Origin: Ferruginibacter sp.
GTDB lineage: Bacteria > Bacteroidota > Bacteroidia > Chitinophagales > Chitinophagaceae
Assembly: GCA_014379625.1 (NCBI GenBank)
Contig: JACMLJ010000009.1
Location: forward strand, 1-64,000
Reading direction: 5' to 3'
DNA: 64,000 nt
The position numbers were made by a program, and so were the translations under genes. Below, one piece after another: positions 24,372 to 33,457 of this stretch. Position 1 is the first letter of the stretch. Each line of letters begins with the position of its first letter. The notes beneath the pieces were generated by a model. It was not told where the DNA came from. It worked only from the letters and a program-made list of their open reading frames with translations, and did not search any database.

Positions 24372-25526
24372 ATGCAATTTCAACTTTCTGAAGAACATTT
24401 AATGATACAAAAAGCGGCGCGGGATTTTGCCGAAACGGAATGCCTGCCCGGCGTGATTGAAAGGGATGAACTGCAAAAATTCCCCAGGGAACAAGTTGAA
24501 AAATTAGCCGACCTCGGTTTTATGGGTATGATGGTGAAGCCGGAGTATGGTGGCAGTGGCATGGATACGATCAGTTATGTATTGGCGATGGAAGAAATCA
24601 GCAAGGTGGATGCCAGTGTTAGCGTGTGCATGAGCGTTAATAACAGCTTAGTTTGTTATGGGCTCCAGGAATATGGGAATGAGGAGCAGAAACAAAAATA
24701 CCTGGTGCCACTGGCGCAGGGTAAAAAAGACGGTGAATTACATATTGGCGCTTTCCTGCTCAGCGAGCCGGAGGCAGGGAGTGACGCTACTTCGCAGCAA
24801 ACAACCGCTGAAGATAAGGGAGACCATTATTTATTAAATGGAACAAAAAACTGGATTACGAATGGCAGCAGCGCCAGTATATACTTAGTAATTGCACAAA
24901 CGGATACAAGCAAGGGAAGCCGCGGCATCAATGCACTAATAGTAGAAAAAAACTGGCCCGGGGTAGTGGTGGGTGCAAAAGAAAATAAGCTGGGTATACG
25001 GGGAAGTGATACGCATACTATTTTATTCAATGATGTAAAAGTACCCAAAGAGAACCGGATCGGGGACGATGGCTTTGGCTTTAAGTTTGCGATGAAAACC
25101 CTCGCCGGCGGGCGAATTGGCATAGCATCGCAGGCATTGGGCATCGCCAGTGGCGCTTACGAAAGATCATTGGCCTACAGCAAACAACGCAAGGCTTTTG
25201 GCAAAGAGATCATGCACCACCAGATCATACAGTTTAAACTGGCCGATATGGCCACCAAAATTGAATGCGCCCGGTTATTGTGCTTAAAAGCCGCCTGGGA
25301 AAAAGATGAGCATTTAGACTATACCGTTAGTGGTAGCATGGCCAAAGTATACGCCTCGGAAACAGCCATGTGGACAGCAACAGAAGCCGTACAGATACAC
25401 GGAGGTTATGGCTTTGTAAAAGAATACCATGTGGAACGCATGATGCGGGATGCCAAGATCACGCAGATATATGAAGGCACCAGTGAAGTGCAACGCATTG
25501 TGATTAGCCGGAGTATTTTGAAATAG
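24372..25526 (+). CDS. Acyl-CoA dehydrogenase (short/medium-chain type)
   Basis: A 384-residue FAD enzyme of usual length. Motifs are LLSEPEAGSDATSQQTTA (FAD/substrate loop), WITNGSSASIYLV, QIHGGYGFVKEYHVERMMRD, and IYEGTSEVQRIVI carrying the catalytic Glu. It oxidises acyl-CoA to enoyl-CoA in beta-oxidation or branched-chain amino acid degradation and passes electrons to ETF. ATG at 24372 is preferred to TTG at 24366. It is divergent from the exonuclease gene and appears monocistronic. Confidence 0.93.
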   Translation: MQFQLSEEHLMIQKAARDFAETECLPGVIERDELQKFPREQVEKLADLGFMGMMVKPEYGGSGMDTISYVLAMEEISKVDASVSVCMSVNNSLVCYGLQEYGNEEQKQKYLVPLAQGKKDGELHIGAFLLSEPEAGSDATSQQTTAEDKGDHYLLNGTKNWITNGSSASIYLVIAQTDTSKGSRGINALIVEKNWPGVVVGAKENKLGIRGSDTHTILFNDVKVPKENRIGDDGFGFKFAMKTLAGGRIGIASQALGIASGAYERSLAYSKQRKAFGKEIMHHQIIQFKLADMATKIECARLLCLKAAWEKDEHLDYTVSGSMAKVYASETAMWTATEAVQIHGGYGFVKEYHVERMMRDAKITQIYEGTSEVQRIVISRSILK

Positions 25527-25562
25527 GGCTGTTTTTAAGATAGGGATTTTTCTCCTTTAATT

Positions 25563-25817
25563 ATTGAACATTAAATGTCGTTTAAGCCTGAAGGGCTTTA
25601 AATTTGAATAGCCGCCGGTTTCACCGACGGAAGAATAAAGTAACCAGATCTCAACCCCTTCGGGATTGAATTTTATTTAGCCATTTGCTTTCATTTGTTC
25701 AACCCCGCCGGGGTTGCTATCTGCGGTTATGTTTACCCACGGTTTGCAACCGTAGCTATTCAAATTTTACCCTTTCAGGGTAATTCAACATTAACCAGAC
25801 GACATTGATTGAACATT
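25563..25817. mobile_element. Palindromic MITE/REP-like element A with flanking 10-bp direct repeats
   Basis: The outer motif AATGTCG at 25574-25580 (then TTTA) is inverted at 25800-25806 (CGACATT). Inside, CCTGAAGGG...AAATTTGAATAGC is matched in inverted order by GCTATTCAAATTTTACCCTTTCAGG. Short palindromes (AACCCCGCCGGGGTT and others) add further hairpins. The element is flanked by ATTGAACATT at 25563-25572 and 25808-25817, a possible target duplication. It has no coding capacity. Shared ends relate it to elements at 52.8 and 61.1 kb. Confidence 0.6.
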
Positions 25818-25877
25818 GATCATTCCCATTGAATATTCCTTTATATGTTTGGCGCTGATAAATGATCAATGTTCAAT
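25808..25877. repeat. Perfect 17-bp inverted repeat (hairpin)
   Basis: ATTGAACATTGATCATT (25808-25824) is the exact complement of AATGATCAATGTTCAAT (25861-25877), with a 36-base loop. It lies directly right of element A and shares its first ten bases with the flank of that element. No T-run follows, so it is unlikely to be a plain terminator. Confidence 0.6.
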
Positions 25878-26048
25878 TTTCAAACGATACCCAATAACTA
25901 CATTATATTGTCTTAAAGGGGAACTAATAACGGGGCTTTTTTGTGCTGGTAAAAATGGAAGATGTGATGACCTGTAATGTTCGCACATTTTTATTAGGCG
26001 CTTTGTGTTAATTTGTGTCTTCTTTTAATATAAGCTAAAAAAACAATC

Positions 26049-26822
26049 TTGAATATTATCCAAATAACTTCCCTAAAAAAACAATACAATGGCAACTATG
26101 TTTTAAAAGGAATTGATTTAAATATTGATGCCGGGCAGATTGTAGGATATATCGGGCCTAACGGCGCCGGAAAAAGTACTACCATAAAAATACTCACAGG
26201 TATTATCGGCGATTTTGAAGGGGATGCCTTAGTGATGGGTCTGGATGTAAGACAAAACCCTGTTGAAATAAAACAAAAGATTGGCTATATACCTGAGCAG
26301 GCCGCACTGTATGATGTGCTTACACCCCTGGAGTACCTGCGTTTTGTAGGAAAATTATACCAGATGGAAGATGCAGTGATCGAAAAAAAATCGATGGATC
26401 TTTTGCGCCTTTTTGACCTCAGTGATAAAGCCACCACCCGCATGAACGGTTACAGCAAAGGCATGAAACAAAAAGTACTATTAATCAGCGGTTTGATCCA
26501 TAACCCGGAAATAATTTTTTTAGATGAACCTTTAAGCGGCCTGGATGCAAATGCCGTGATACTGGTAAAAGAAATATTAGCGCAATTGAAACAAAGCGGG
26601 AAAACTATTTTTTACTCTTCTCATATTATGGATGTGGTTGAAAAGATCAGCGACAGAATTATTATTATAGACAAGGGCGAAGTGATTGCAGACGGCAGCT
26701 TTGAAACATTACAAAACAATGCACATGCTGGTTCTTTAGAAAACATTTTTACATCCTTAACCGGCGGCGCCAGTCAGCATCAAAACACAGCCGGACAGTT
26801 TATCGATATTTTAAACAGTTAA
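26049..26822 (+). CDS. ABC-2 type transporter ATP-binding protein
   Basis: A 257-residue ABC ATPase. Walker A GPNGAGKST (residues about 38-46), Q-loop region YIPEQAALYDVLT, degenerate signature YSKGMKQKV in place of LSGGQ, and Walker B IIFLDEPLSGLD are seen. The altered signature is common in ABC-2 exporters. The start is TTG at 26049; the sequence upstream has no in-frame ATG. Three bases separate it from the permease gene, so the two form an exporter operon. Substrate unknown. Confidence 0.9.
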   Translation: MNIIQITSLKKQYNGNYVLKGIDLNIDAGQIVGYIGPNGAGKSTTIKILTGIIGDFEGDALVMGLDVRQNPVEIKQKIGYIPEQAALYDVLTPLEYLRFVGKLYQMEDAVIEKKSMDLLRLFDLSDKATTRMNGYSKGMKQKVLLISGLIHNPEIIFLDEPLSGLDANAVILVKEILAQLKQSGKTIFYSSHIMDVVEKISDRIIIIDKGEVIADGSFETLQNNAHAGSLENIFTSLTGGASQHQNTAGQFIDILNS

Positions 26823-26824
26823 AC

Positions 26825-28489
26825 ATGGATAAACTTATTCTGCGATTTGTGTTATGGTGTTCAAGGATACTGATCCGCCAGGGTGTTGATTTTGAAAGGC
26901 TGAAAATAATTGCTGAAACAAAAATATTAATGGACCGCCGGAGGGTTTACATGAACTGGAAACCAAAGCAGCAAAAAGAAAACAGCAACCGGCTCACTTT
27001 AACCCTTGCAACATATTCAATTTTTGGCTTTTTGATTGGCACCATGATTTTTACATTGGATTCCCTGGTGTTGTACATGATCTTTGTTCATGCCTATATC
27101 TTATTTATGATGGCCATGACGATGATCACCGATTTTAGTTCGGTGTTATTAGACACCACCGACAACCAGGTCATTTTGCCAAGACCTGTTAACAGTAAAA
27201 CTTTATTTGTAGCAAGATTGGTACATATTTTAGTGTACCTGCTGCAATTCACCATTGCGCTGGCCTTATTTCCTTTATTGTTTATTTTTATCAAATTTGG
27301 GATACTCACGGGTATCGCCAGCATTGCTACCATTGTATTAACCGTTGCTTTTGCAGTTTTTATAACCTATCTGCTGTACGCTTTAATTCTGCGTTTCAGT
27401 AATGAGCAAAAAGTAAATGATATTGTCGGTTATTTTCAAATTTTTATGACCGTCTTCTTTGCAGTCGGTTTTCAACTGGTACCCCGGTTAATAAACCTTG
27501 ATCAGCTTTCCGCCAACTTTCAATTGCACTGGTATTCGTATTTTTTACCTCCTGTATGGATGGCGCTGACATTAGATGCGCTTCATCAATTTAATTTTGA
27601 TCCCATTCACATAATAATGATGGGTTGCGCCGTCATCATACCGGCAGTTACTTTTTGGCTGATGATTAAATATCTTGCCCCGTCTTTTGCCAGAAAATTA
27701 GCCGCATTAAATAATAATGCGCCGGTCAAAAAAGATCAACCGCTCATTTCGCAATCGGCAAAGAGCATTTCGCAAAAAATTTCAGGTATCCTTTGTCGTT
27801 CAAAAACAGAAAGCGGTAGTTTTGAAATGGTATGGAAAATAACAGGAAGAGATAAAAGTTTCAAAATGCAATTTTATCCAAGCCTGGCTTATATACTGGT
27901 ATTTATTTTCATCTTTGTTTTTAAAAACGGTAAAGATGTGCAAACCTTATGGAGTAATTTACCGTCTACCAGAATGTTCTTATTTTTCATTTATATGCCC
28001 ATGTTTAGTATTGCAGGCAGTATGGCGTTTATAACCACCAATGATAATTTCCAGGCTTCCTTCATCTATCAATCCACCCCTGTTGCCATGCCGGGATACC
28101 TGATAAGCGGGGCGTTAAAAGCTATCCTGGTTAAATTTTTTATACTTATTTACCTGGTCATGTTTGCTTTTGCAGCTTATATATGGGGCATTGCCATAAT
28201 CGATGATTTTATTTTTGGCTTCTTCAATAATATCCTGCTCTTTTTACTGATCACCAACCTGTCGGACCATTATCTTCCTTTTTCGCGACAGCCAAATGCA
28301 AAGCAACAAAGCGGAAAATTTGTAAAAGCCCTGCTACAAATGATCATCATCGGCGCCCTTGTGGGCCTGCATTATTTGGTGATACAACAATACTGGTTAA
28401 CGGCCTGCTTAATACCGCTTTCAATAGCCGGCTGTTATTTATTATTAAAAAAAATTCAACAGTTGAATTGGCTAAAAATCTCATTTTAA
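26825..28489 (+). CDS. ABC-2 type membrane permease
   Basis: A 554-residue polytopic protein with about 12 hydrophobic segments, starting near residue 62 (YSIFGFLIGTMIF) and ending with QMIIIGALVGLHYLVIQ and LIPLSIAGCYLLL. A conserved-looking cytoplasmic LLDTTDNQVILPRPV segment follows the second helix pair. It has no ATPase motif of its own and is paired with the preceding ATPase gene. It ends one base before yggS. Substrate unknown. Confidence 0.82.
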   Translation: MDKLILRFVLWCSRILIRQGVDFERLKIIAETKILMDRRRVYMNWKPKQQKENSNRLTLTLATYSIFGFLIGTMIFTLDSLVLYMIFVHAYILFMMAMTMITDFSSVLLDTTDNQVILPRPVNSKTLFVARLVHILVYLLQFTIALALFPLLFIFIKFGILTGIASIATIVLTVAFAVFITYLLYALILRFSNEQKVNDIVGYFQIFMTVFFAVGFQLVPRLINLDQLSANFQLHWYSYFLPPVWMALTLDALHQFNFDPIHIIMMGCAVIIPAVTFWLMIKYLAPSFARKLAALNNNAPVKKDQPLISQSAKSISQKISGILCRSKTESGSFEMVWKITGRDKSFKMQFYPSLAYILVFIFIFVFKNGKDVQTLWSNLPSTRMFLFFIYMPMFSIAGSMAFITTNDNFQASFIYQSTPVAMPGYLISGALKAILVKFFILIYLVMFAFAAYIWGIAIIDDFIFGFFNNILLFLLITNLSDHYLPFSRQPNAKQQSGKFVKALLQMIIIGALVGLHYLVIQQYWLTACLIPLSIAGCYLLLKKIQQLNWLKISF

Positions 28490-28490
28490 T

Positions 28491-29198
28491 ATGGCAGTCA
28501 ATACCGAAGCATATAAAGAAATAATTACAGCGCTTGACGCAAAAAAAGTAACCCTGGTAGCGGTAAGTAAAACCAAACCCATTGAAGATATCCAGGCATT
28601 GTATGATTTGGGCCAGCGTGATTTTGGCGAAAACTATGTGCAGGAACTGGCCGATAAAGAAGCGGTACTTCCAAAAGATATACGCTGGCATTTTATTGGG
28701 CACCTGCAAAGCAATAAAGTAAAATTTATCGCTCCCTTTGTGCATTTGATCCATGGCGTTGATAGTCTGTCACTATTAAAGGAGATCAATAAGCAGGGGT
28801 CGAAAATAAACAGGGTGATTGATTGTCTATTGCAGGTACATGTCGCCAAAGAAGAAACGAAATTTGGTTTTGATGAACGCGAATTAAAAGAATTACGCGA
28901 ATTACACGAATTGAAAAACGTAAAAATTACCGGCCTGATGGGGATGGCTTCTTTTAGCGATGATAAGAGTTTAGTAAGGAGCGAGTTTACTTATTTAAAA
29001 TCGTTGTTTGATTCAAACGCTCATTTACCCATATCCTCCGAATCAACTGCTCAAACAGAAGTGCTCAATTCTCCATTCTCCATTTTAAGCATGGGGATGA
29101 GTGGTGACTATACACTTGCAATGGAGGAAGGCAGCACCATGGTACGCATCGGCAGTTTAATATTTGGGGAAAGAAATCTCAATTTGAAAATTGAGTAA
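28491..29198 (+). CDS. yggS: YggS/PROSC-family PLP homeostasis protein
   Basis: A 235-residue protein of the alanine-racemase-like TIM-barrel family. The PLP lysine is in VAVSKTKPIEDIQAL. Other motifs are FGENYVQELADK, WHFIGHLQSNK and, near the end, LSMGMSGDYTLAMEEGSTMVRIGSLIFG. It binds pyridoxal phosphate and buffers the B6 pool; no catalysis is known. It begins one base after the permease gene. Confidence 0.95.
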   Translation: MAVNTEAYKEIITALDAKKVTLVAVSKTKPIEDIQALYDLGQRDFGENYVQELADKEAVLPKDIRWHFIGHLQSNKVKFIAPFVHLIHGVDSLSLLKEINKQGSKINRVIDCLLQVHVAKEETKFGFDERELKELRELHELKNVKITGLMGMASFSDDKSLVRSEFTYLKSLFDSNAHLPISSESTAQTEVLNSPFSILSMGMSGDYTLAMEEGSTMVRIGSLIFGERNLNLKIE

Positions 29199-29221
29199 TC
29201 GCTCCATGAAATCCTGCATTA

Positions 29222-29262
29222 CCATTTTCAAATTTTCACATTTTCACATTTTCACATTTTAA
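29222..29262. repeat. 8-bp microsatellite before TSUP gene
   Basis: About four copies of ATTTTCAC-like units lie in the 67-base gap just upstream of the TSUP ATG. The first is altered and the last reads ATTTTAAC. Confidence 0.6.
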
Positions 29263-29265
29263 CCA

Positions 29266-30039
29266 ATGCTGCATGAAATCACCTTCCTGTGTATAGCTGC
29301 ATTTGCCGCGGGTTTTATTGATGCCATTGTTGGAGGAGGAGGATTAATTCAAACACCCGCTACTTTAATCGCCTTACCCCAATACCCGGTGGCCACTTTA
29401 TTAGGCACAACCAAAATCCCTTCATTCTTAGGCACTTCAATAGCAGCCCTGCAATATGCACGAATAGTAGAACTGCGCTGGAAATTATTAGTGATGATGG
29501 GTAGCATTGCAATGGTGGCTGCATATGCCGGATCTAGAGCAGTAACGATGGTAAGTAACCATTTCATGAAACCGGTGATCTTCGGTATGCTGATCCTTGT
29601 TGCCGTATACACTTATACCAAAAAAGATTTTGGAACGGCGATGGCAAAGGGCCATAGCAAAAAAAATGAATGGTTGTGGGCCGTACTGTTTGCGTTACTA
29701 TTGGGATTTTATGATGGATTTATTGGTCCCGGCGCAGGAAGTTTTTTGATTTTATTTTTTATCAGCTTCCTCGGCTTTGACTTTCTGAAAGCAAGTGCGC
29801 ATGCAAAATTTGTAAACCTGGCAACCAATACGGGGTCCATTATTTTCTTTGGCGCAAGCGGCCATATTCTCTTTCAATATGCCGTGCCGATGGCAATCTG
29901 CAATTTTACAGGCGCCATGCTTGGCGCAAGATTAGCTATTTTAAAGGGCAATACATTTATCCGGATTTTTTTTCTACTTGTAATTTTAATAACGATTATC
30001 CGTTTTGGCTACGACATATTCTTTAAAACCCCGTTATGA
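29266..30039 (+). CDS. TSUP-family (TauE/SafE) membrane transporter
   Basis: A 257-residue protein with about eight membrane helices. The first has the family signature AAFAAGFIDAIVGGGGLIQTPA, and the middle has the repeated GFYDGFIGPGAGSFLILFF. TSUP proteins export sulfite, sulfoacetate or related organic anions. No sulfur-metabolism gene is nearby, so the substrate is unknown. Its stop overlaps the next gene's ATG by four bases. Confidence 0.88.
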   Translation: MLHEITFLCIAAFAAGFIDAIVGGGGLIQTPATLIALPQYPVATLLGTTKIPSFLGTSIAALQYARIVELRWKLLVMMGSIAMVAAYAGSRAVTMVSNHFMKPVIFGMLILVAVYTYTKKDFGTAMAKGHSKKNEWLWAVLFALLLGFYDGFIGPGAGSFLILFFISFLGFDFLKASAHAKFVNLATNTGSIIFFGASGHILFQYAVPMAICNFTGAMLGARLAILKGNTFIRIFFLLVILITIIRFGYDIFFKTPL

Positions 30040-30752
30040 AAAAAGTTATCATCATTGGCGCCACTTCCGGCATTGGCAGGGCATTGGCCATATTATATAT
30101 TCAGAACAACTGGCTGGTAGGCGTCACCGGTAGAAGAAGGGAACTGCTCGACAGTTTGCAACTGGAATTTCCCGCCAACGTTATAACTGAATGCTTTGAT
30201 GTAACCAAAGAAGATAATATTGAATGTATCAAAAACCTTACTCAACAGCTTGGCGGACTTGACCTGCTTATTTACAACAGCGGTTATGGCGAACCTTCCC
30301 CCGGTTTGGATTGGGAAATAGATAAAACCACCACCGCCATAAACGTACAAGGGTTTGTGGAAATAGTAAATTTTACTTTCAATTATTTCGTTCTGGAAGG
30401 GAAGGGGCATATTGCCGCCACTTCTTCTATTGCCGGTAACAGGGGCAATAGCTTTGCGCCTGCATACAGTGCCAGCAAGGCATTTATGAGTAATTATATG
30501 GAAGGGCTTTATTTAAAAGCTGTACGGTTAAAACTACCTATTTATATTACCGACATACAACCCGGCTTTGTACAAACCAAAATGGCGAAAGCCGAACGGC
30601 AATTTTGGGTTGCCACAACAGGTAAAGCCGCTACGCAAATCTACACCGCGATTAATCGTAAAAAACGCATAGCCTATATTACTAAAAGATGGTGGCTGGT
30701 TGCAAAAATAATGAGAGCACTGCCCATGTTCCTATACCGGAAAATCGGCTAA
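30036..30752 (+). CDS. SDR-family oxidoreductase
   Basis: A 238-residue classical short-chain dehydrogenase. It has the Rossmann motif GATSGIGRALA at the N-terminus, LLIYNSGYGEP in place of NNAG, the Ser in IAATSSIAGNRG and the catalytic YSASK. The C-terminus has a hydrophobic segment (RWWLVAKIMRALPMFLY), so it may associate with membranes. It overlaps the TSUP stop (ATGA), indicating one operon. Substrate unknown. Confidence 0.88.
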   Translation: MKKVIIIGATSGIGRALAILYIQNNWLVGVTGRRRELLDSLQLEFPANVITECFDVTKEDNIECIKNLTQQLGGLDLLIYNSGYGEPSPGLDWEIDKTTTAINVQGFVEIVNFTFNYFVLEGKGHIAATSSIAGNRGNSFAPAYSASKAFMSNYMEGLYLKAVRLKLPIYITDIQPGFVQTKMAKAERQFWVATTGKAATQIYTAINRKKRIAYITKRWWLVAKIMRALPMFLYRKIG

Positions 30753-30853
30753 AAGCCGGTGTTGGCCGCAGAAAGAAGCGGCAATAATTTGTTAAAGCTT
30801 TAACACCATACAGATATTCTGGCATGGTATTACACCGTTTGCTTTTAATCAAA

Positions 30854-30861
30854 TAACTTTG
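30854..30861 (+). promoter_or_regulatory. Candidate -7 element before TonB-like gene
   Basis: TAACTTTG matches TAnnTTTG. It lies only two bases before an in-frame ATG at 30864, which argues that the true start is the second ATG at 30882. The -33 element is not clear. Confidence 0.4.
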
Positions 30862-30881
30862 GTATGACATATAATGTAACT

Positions 30882-31739
30882 ATGCAGACAACATTTGAAG
30901 CAGAAAAGAATAAAAAAGCATTTACTTATACTATCCTTATTTGTGGTGTTTTATTATTATTGGCTTTTATTATTACCTGGCCCATACTTCAACCAGCCCC
31001 TCCCATAATAACACAGGACCTGCTGGAAATAAACCTCGGAAATAATGAAGAGGGTTTTGGGCTTGAGCAACCCCTCATAAAAGGCCAGAGGGCCCCGGCA
31101 CAGGAACCCGAAGTGCAGGCTCAAAATTCAGCCGCGGCAAAGGAAGAAGCTTCTAAGGATATACAACCGGATGATAATGCAGAAGAAGACGCCGCACCAA
31201 TAACCAAACCTGTGAAGGCAAGCCCTAAAACAAATAATATTGCCAAACAACCCACTACCCAGCCTGCAAAAACAAATAATACTTCCACCGTAGTAGCGCC
31301 ACCGGCTCCCAAACCTCAAAAGCCCAAACTTACTTATAACGGTCCCGGTAACGGAACGGGCAATGGCGCTGCCGAAGACAATGGCTACCGTTACCAGGGT
31401 AATAAGCCGGGTGGCAAAGGTGATGCGGGCGACCCTTCGGGTAAGCCTGACAGTTATGGCAATACTCCCGGTGGAAAAAGCGGCGGGCCAAGGGTTATAG
31501 GTAACAGGAAAATAATTAAATACTATTCTTTTACAGGTGATCTTGAAAAAGCCACCGTATATGCTACCGTAAAAGTATCTCCTTCAGGTACAGGCACTTT
31601 TACAGGATTCGGCAGAAATTCAACCACACGGGCACAGGCTTATGCTAATGCCATCATCCAATACCTGAGAAATGTACAGTTTGACAAATCGAACGATGAA
31701 AGTACCGTTACGGTGCAATTTAATTTTAACGTGCAATAA
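30882..31739 (+). CDS. TonB-like energy transducer protein
   Basis: A 285-residue protein. One N-terminal membrane anchor (FTYTILICGVLLLLAFIITW) is followed by a long Pro/Ala/Lys/Glu-rich periplasmic linker, a Gly-rich stretch (NGPGNGTGNG and others) and a C-terminal beta domain (ATVYATVKVSPSGTGTFTGF and QYLRNVQFD). This is the TonB layout, with a divergent C-terminus. ATG at 30882 is preferred to 30864 because a -7 promoter element ends at 30861. No ExbB/ExbD genes are adjacent. folC follows after 246 bases. Confidence 0.7.
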   Translation: MQTTFEAEKNKKAFTYTILICGVLLLLAFIITWPILQPAPPIITQDLLEINLGNNEEGFGLEQPLIKGQRAPAQEPEVQAQNSAAAKEEASKDIQPDDNAEEDAAPITKPVKASPKTNNIAKQPTTQPAKTNNTSTVVAPPAPKPQKPKLTYNGPGNGTGNGAAEDNGYRYQGNKPGGKGDAGDPSGKPDSYGNTPGGKSGGPRVIGNRKIIKYYSFTGDLEKATVYATVKVSPSGTGTFTGFGRNSTTRAQAYANAIIQYLRNVQFDKSNDESTVTVQFNFNVQ

Positions 31740-31972
31740 TTTTCAGGCGCTTCAGATTAACCATTTATTTATTTAACAGGAAGAAAATTGCGGCCACTTT
31801 TTGTAGTTGTTTTTTGAACAACGCATGGCGATTAGAAAGTTTGCTTCTTCAGCAAACCCTACTATACGCCCGGCGGGTTTCGCAAAGAAAGATTTGTACC
31901 AGTTTTATTATTTATTTTACTTCACTTTTGCCTGCTGTACCCTCAACCAAAAACCCAGAACCCAAACCTTAC

Positions 31973-31980
31973 TATATTTG
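31973..31980 (+). promoter_or_regulatory. Candidate -7 element of folC
   Basis: TATATTTG lies five bases before the folC ATG. It fits TAnnTTTG, but no clear TTTG is found at the expected -33 distance. If real, the transcript would be leaderless or nearly so. Confidence 0.35.
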
Positions 31981-31985
31981 CTTCA

Positions 31986-33299
31986 ATGACCTACCACCAA
32001 ACGATTGAATACCTTTACGAACAGCTTCCCATGTTTAGCCGAATAGGCGCTGCTGCATACAAGGAAGACCTGCATAACACGATTCTGCTATGTAATGCCT
32101 TAGATAATCCGCAAACAAAATTTAAAAGCATCCATATTGCCGGTACCAACGGGAAGGGCAGTTGCAGCCATATGCTGGCAGCCATATTACAACAGGCAGG
32201 CTATAAAACAGGCTTATACACATCTCCCCATTTAAAAGATTTCAGGGAACGGATTAAAATAAATGGCGAAATGGTGAGTGAAGCTTTTGTGGTGGAGTTT
32301 GTGGAACGCACCAAAATATTATCAGACGCGGTACAGCCTTCTTTTTTTGAATTAACTGTAGCAATGGCATTCGATTATTTCGCCCAACAACAGGTAGATA
32401 TTGCGGTTATTGAAACAGGTTTGGGCGGAAGACTGGACAGTACTAATATCATTACACCTATCCTGTCTGTTATCACCAATATCGGCTACGACCACATGAA
32501 CATTTTAGGCGATACGCTGGAAAAAATCGCCTGGGAAAAAGCAGGTATTATCAAGCAATCGATCCCGGTAGTAGTGGGTGAATACATCACTGAAACAAAA
32601 GCCATCTTTGAAAGTAAAGCAATCGCCTGTGATGCACCTATCCATTTTGCTCAACACGAATACGAGGTTTCCAATATACATGCCACTACGGATCAACTAA
32701 AATGCGACATAAAAAGTGTAGCACTGCAAGAAACAGAAAGCTTTTCACTCGACCTGAATGGCTTATATCAAACAAAAAACCTGCGAACCGTATTATGTGC
32801 GGAAGGCATATTAATTAAGCAGGGTTTTATGATTAGCAATGCTGCTGAAAAATTTGCCTTAGCCAATGTAAAAAAATTAACCGGTCTGCAGGGCAGATGG
32901 GATGTGGTTGCGGTAAACCCAATGGTTGTACTTGATGTAGCGCACAATGAAGATGGGATCAGGCAGGTGTTGGAGCAGGCCGCCTGCTGCCGGCAACCCT
33001 CAAGTGATGGAATTATAAAAAAGAAGCTGCACTTTGTTATAGGAATGGTGAAGGATAAAGAAGTTTCAAAAATACTATCGCTGTTGCCCAAAGAGGCGCA
33101 GTATTATTTTACCAACGCCCATATACCAAGGGCATTGGTATCCGGTGACCTGAAAATAAAAGCAGCCGGATATGGTTTAACGGGAGATTCTTTTGAAGAT
33201 GTAAATGAAGCGATCAGCACAGCAAAACAGCAGGCTCAGAAAGATGACCTGATTATTGTTTTCGGAAGTGTGTTTTTAGTTGGCGAAGTGAATATTTAG
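31986..33299 (+). CDS. folC: Bifunctional folylpolyglutamate/dihydrofolate synthase
   Basis: A 437-residue Mur-ligase-like enzyme. The P-loop is IHIAGTNGKGSCSHMLAAIL, followed by TGLYTSPHLKDFRERI, VIETGLGGRLDSTN, NIGYDHMNILG and the C-terminal VLDVAHNEDG. It adds glutamate to dihydropteroate or folates in the cytoplasm. Full length; ATG at 31986. Confidence 0.95.
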   Translation: MTYHQTIEYLYEQLPMFSRIGAAAYKEDLHNTILLCNALDNPQTKFKSIHIAGTNGKGSCSHMLAAILQQAGYKTGLYTSPHLKDFRERIKINGEMVSEAFVVEFVERTKILSDAVQPSFFELTVAMAFDYFAQQQVDIAVIETGLGGRLDSTNIITPILSVITNIGYDHMNILGDTLEKIAWEKAGIIKQSIPVVVGEYITETKAIFESKAIACDAPIHFAQHEYEVSNIHATTDQLKCDIKSVALQETESFSLDLNGLYQTKNLRTVLCAEGILIKQGFMISNAAEKFALANVKKLTGLQGRWDVVAVNPMVVLDVAHNEDGIRQVLEQAACCRQPSSDGIIKKKLHFVIGMVKDKEVSKILSLLPKEAQYYFTNAHIPRALVSGDLKIKAAGYGLTGDSFEDVNEAISTAKQQAQKDDLIIVFGSVFLVGEVNI

Positions 33300-33457
33300 T
33301 TTGCCGGATAATTTTATTCAGTGAACTTTCTATGTTCTTATTGTTGAAAAAGAAAAAATGGAGCCTTATTTTCGCAGGCAAACTGTAGAAACCATTTTAG
33401 ATCTCTTATCTATTTTCTTTTTTAAAAAATCATTAGTGAAATTCCGGAGTAGCATAA

